Positions 7,246-7,491 of a stretch of DNA of 7,491 nt are shown here, piece after piece. Within the stretch, counting starts at the first letter, position 1. Each line of letters opens with the position of its first letter. A program made the translations under genes and the position numbers. The notes below the pieces were generated by a model. It saw only the letters and a list, made by a program, of their open reading frames with translations. It made no database searches and had not been told where the DNA came from. Origin of the DNA: Tannerella sp. (GTDB lineage Bacteria; Bacteroidota; Bacteroidia; Bacteroidales; Tannerellaceae). Where the stretch lies: assembly GCA_031260095.1 (NCBI GenBank), contig JAIRKN010000118.1:1-7491 (forward strand), written 5' to 3'.

Positions 7246-7359
7246 GAAGCCCCTCCCGTCATTGCGAGGAGCGTAGCGACGTGGCAATCCAGCACCTGGA
7301 TGCGCTTGGATTGCTTCCTGCTTCGTTCCTCACAGTCTGCAATGACGAGGAAGGAGGGG
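7246..7359. repeat. Hairpin repeat family, intact copy 2 of a 132-bp tandem pair
   Basis: The 103 bases at 7246-7348 match 7114-7216 at the same spacing throughout, with about six substitutions and no gaps. Four of these fall in the loop (TTTGCACC in copy 1, GATGCGCT here). The outer arms are 7257-7265 and 7339-7347, and the inner arms GCAATCCAG and CTGGATTGC are unchanged. A CCCCTC/GAGGGG clamp (ending at 7359) is kept, but with a longer bulge. Substitutions in the loop with unchanged arms suggest that pairing is retained, or that the copies are recent. Confidence 0.85.
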
Positions 7360-7401
7360 TGGCCTGCCAAAAAGCAAGCGGATCGGCCTCGTGCGGTGAG
7401 C

Positions 7402-7491
7402 CGTTAAGTAGCGACAGAGGCGTCAAAAATTCATGCTGTTTGAGCGAAGCGAGTTACATGAATTTTAGCCGTCGGAGCGTTAAGCTTAACG
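7402..7491. repeat. Large imperfect palindrome at the right edge, MITE-like
   Basis: AAAATTCATG (7426-7435) and CATGAATTTT (7457-7466) form a perfect 10-bp stem around a 21-nt loop that contains GAGCGAAGCGAG. Outside this, CGTTAAG (7402-7408) faces CTTAACG (7485-7491), and the right end is itself a perfect 14-bp palindrome, CGTTAAGCTTAACG (7478-7491). The arms between are only partly complementary (GGCGTC on the left, GCCGTC on the right). The sequence words differ from the neighbouring repeats, so this is a second family. It may be a complete small element of about 90 bp or the end of a longer element continuing past the window. No coding frame is supported. Confidence 0.6.

Noticed and set aside
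7114..7359. Possible CRISPR array
   Set aside because: There are only two units, each itself a long palindrome of about 100 bp. There are no short direct repeats with unique spacers and no cas genes.
7041..7407. Several overlapping open frames on both strands of 65-109 codons
   Set aside because: They read through the hairpin repeats, giving internally repeated peptides that recur on both strands. They show no start context or family motif.

Overview
The window looks like a chromosomal segment of a gut-type Bacteroidales bacterium, possibly Parabacteroides-like. The genus is a guess. The evidence is protein style (a Bacteroidetes SPOR lipoprotein, and DUF1080 and Tat-exported Gfo/Idh/MocA proteins), start codons without Shine-Dalgarno sequences in A/T-rich leaders, and two upstream sites fitting the Bacteroides -33/-7 promoter (TTTG, about 20 nt, TAnnTTTG). 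All four convincing genes lie on the minus strand and read right to left.

From right to left: positions 6846-7491 hold no gene. This stretch carries a cluster of palindromic repeats: one large imperfect palindrome at the edge, two near-identical hairpin units 132 bp apart, one decayed relative, and a separate GC-rich hairpin. A promoter next to the first gene follows. Next is a two-gene unit: a Tat-exported Gfo/Idh/MocA oxidoreductase (5589-6845), then, after 75 bp, a 1154-residue secreted protein with a long HEAT-like helical array and two DUF1080 (3-keto-disaccharide hydrolase type) domains (2049-5513). Together they suggest periplasmic or surface oxidation of a sugar ring and cleavage of the keto-glycoside. 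The substrate cannot be read from the sequence.

A SPOR-domain lipoprotein (1505-1975) has its own strong-looking promoter. It is followed by murB (368-1378), which makes UDP-N-acetylmuramate for peptidoglycan. A fourth copy of the hairpin repeat family sits between these two and is followed on the minus strand by a run of nine T, so it may act as a terminator. Positions 1-367 contain no gene I can defend.

The most interesting points are the HEAT/DUF1080/DUF1080 protein paired with a Tat-exported dehydrogenase, and the dispersed hairpin family, one copy of which appears to have become a transcription signal in front of murB.
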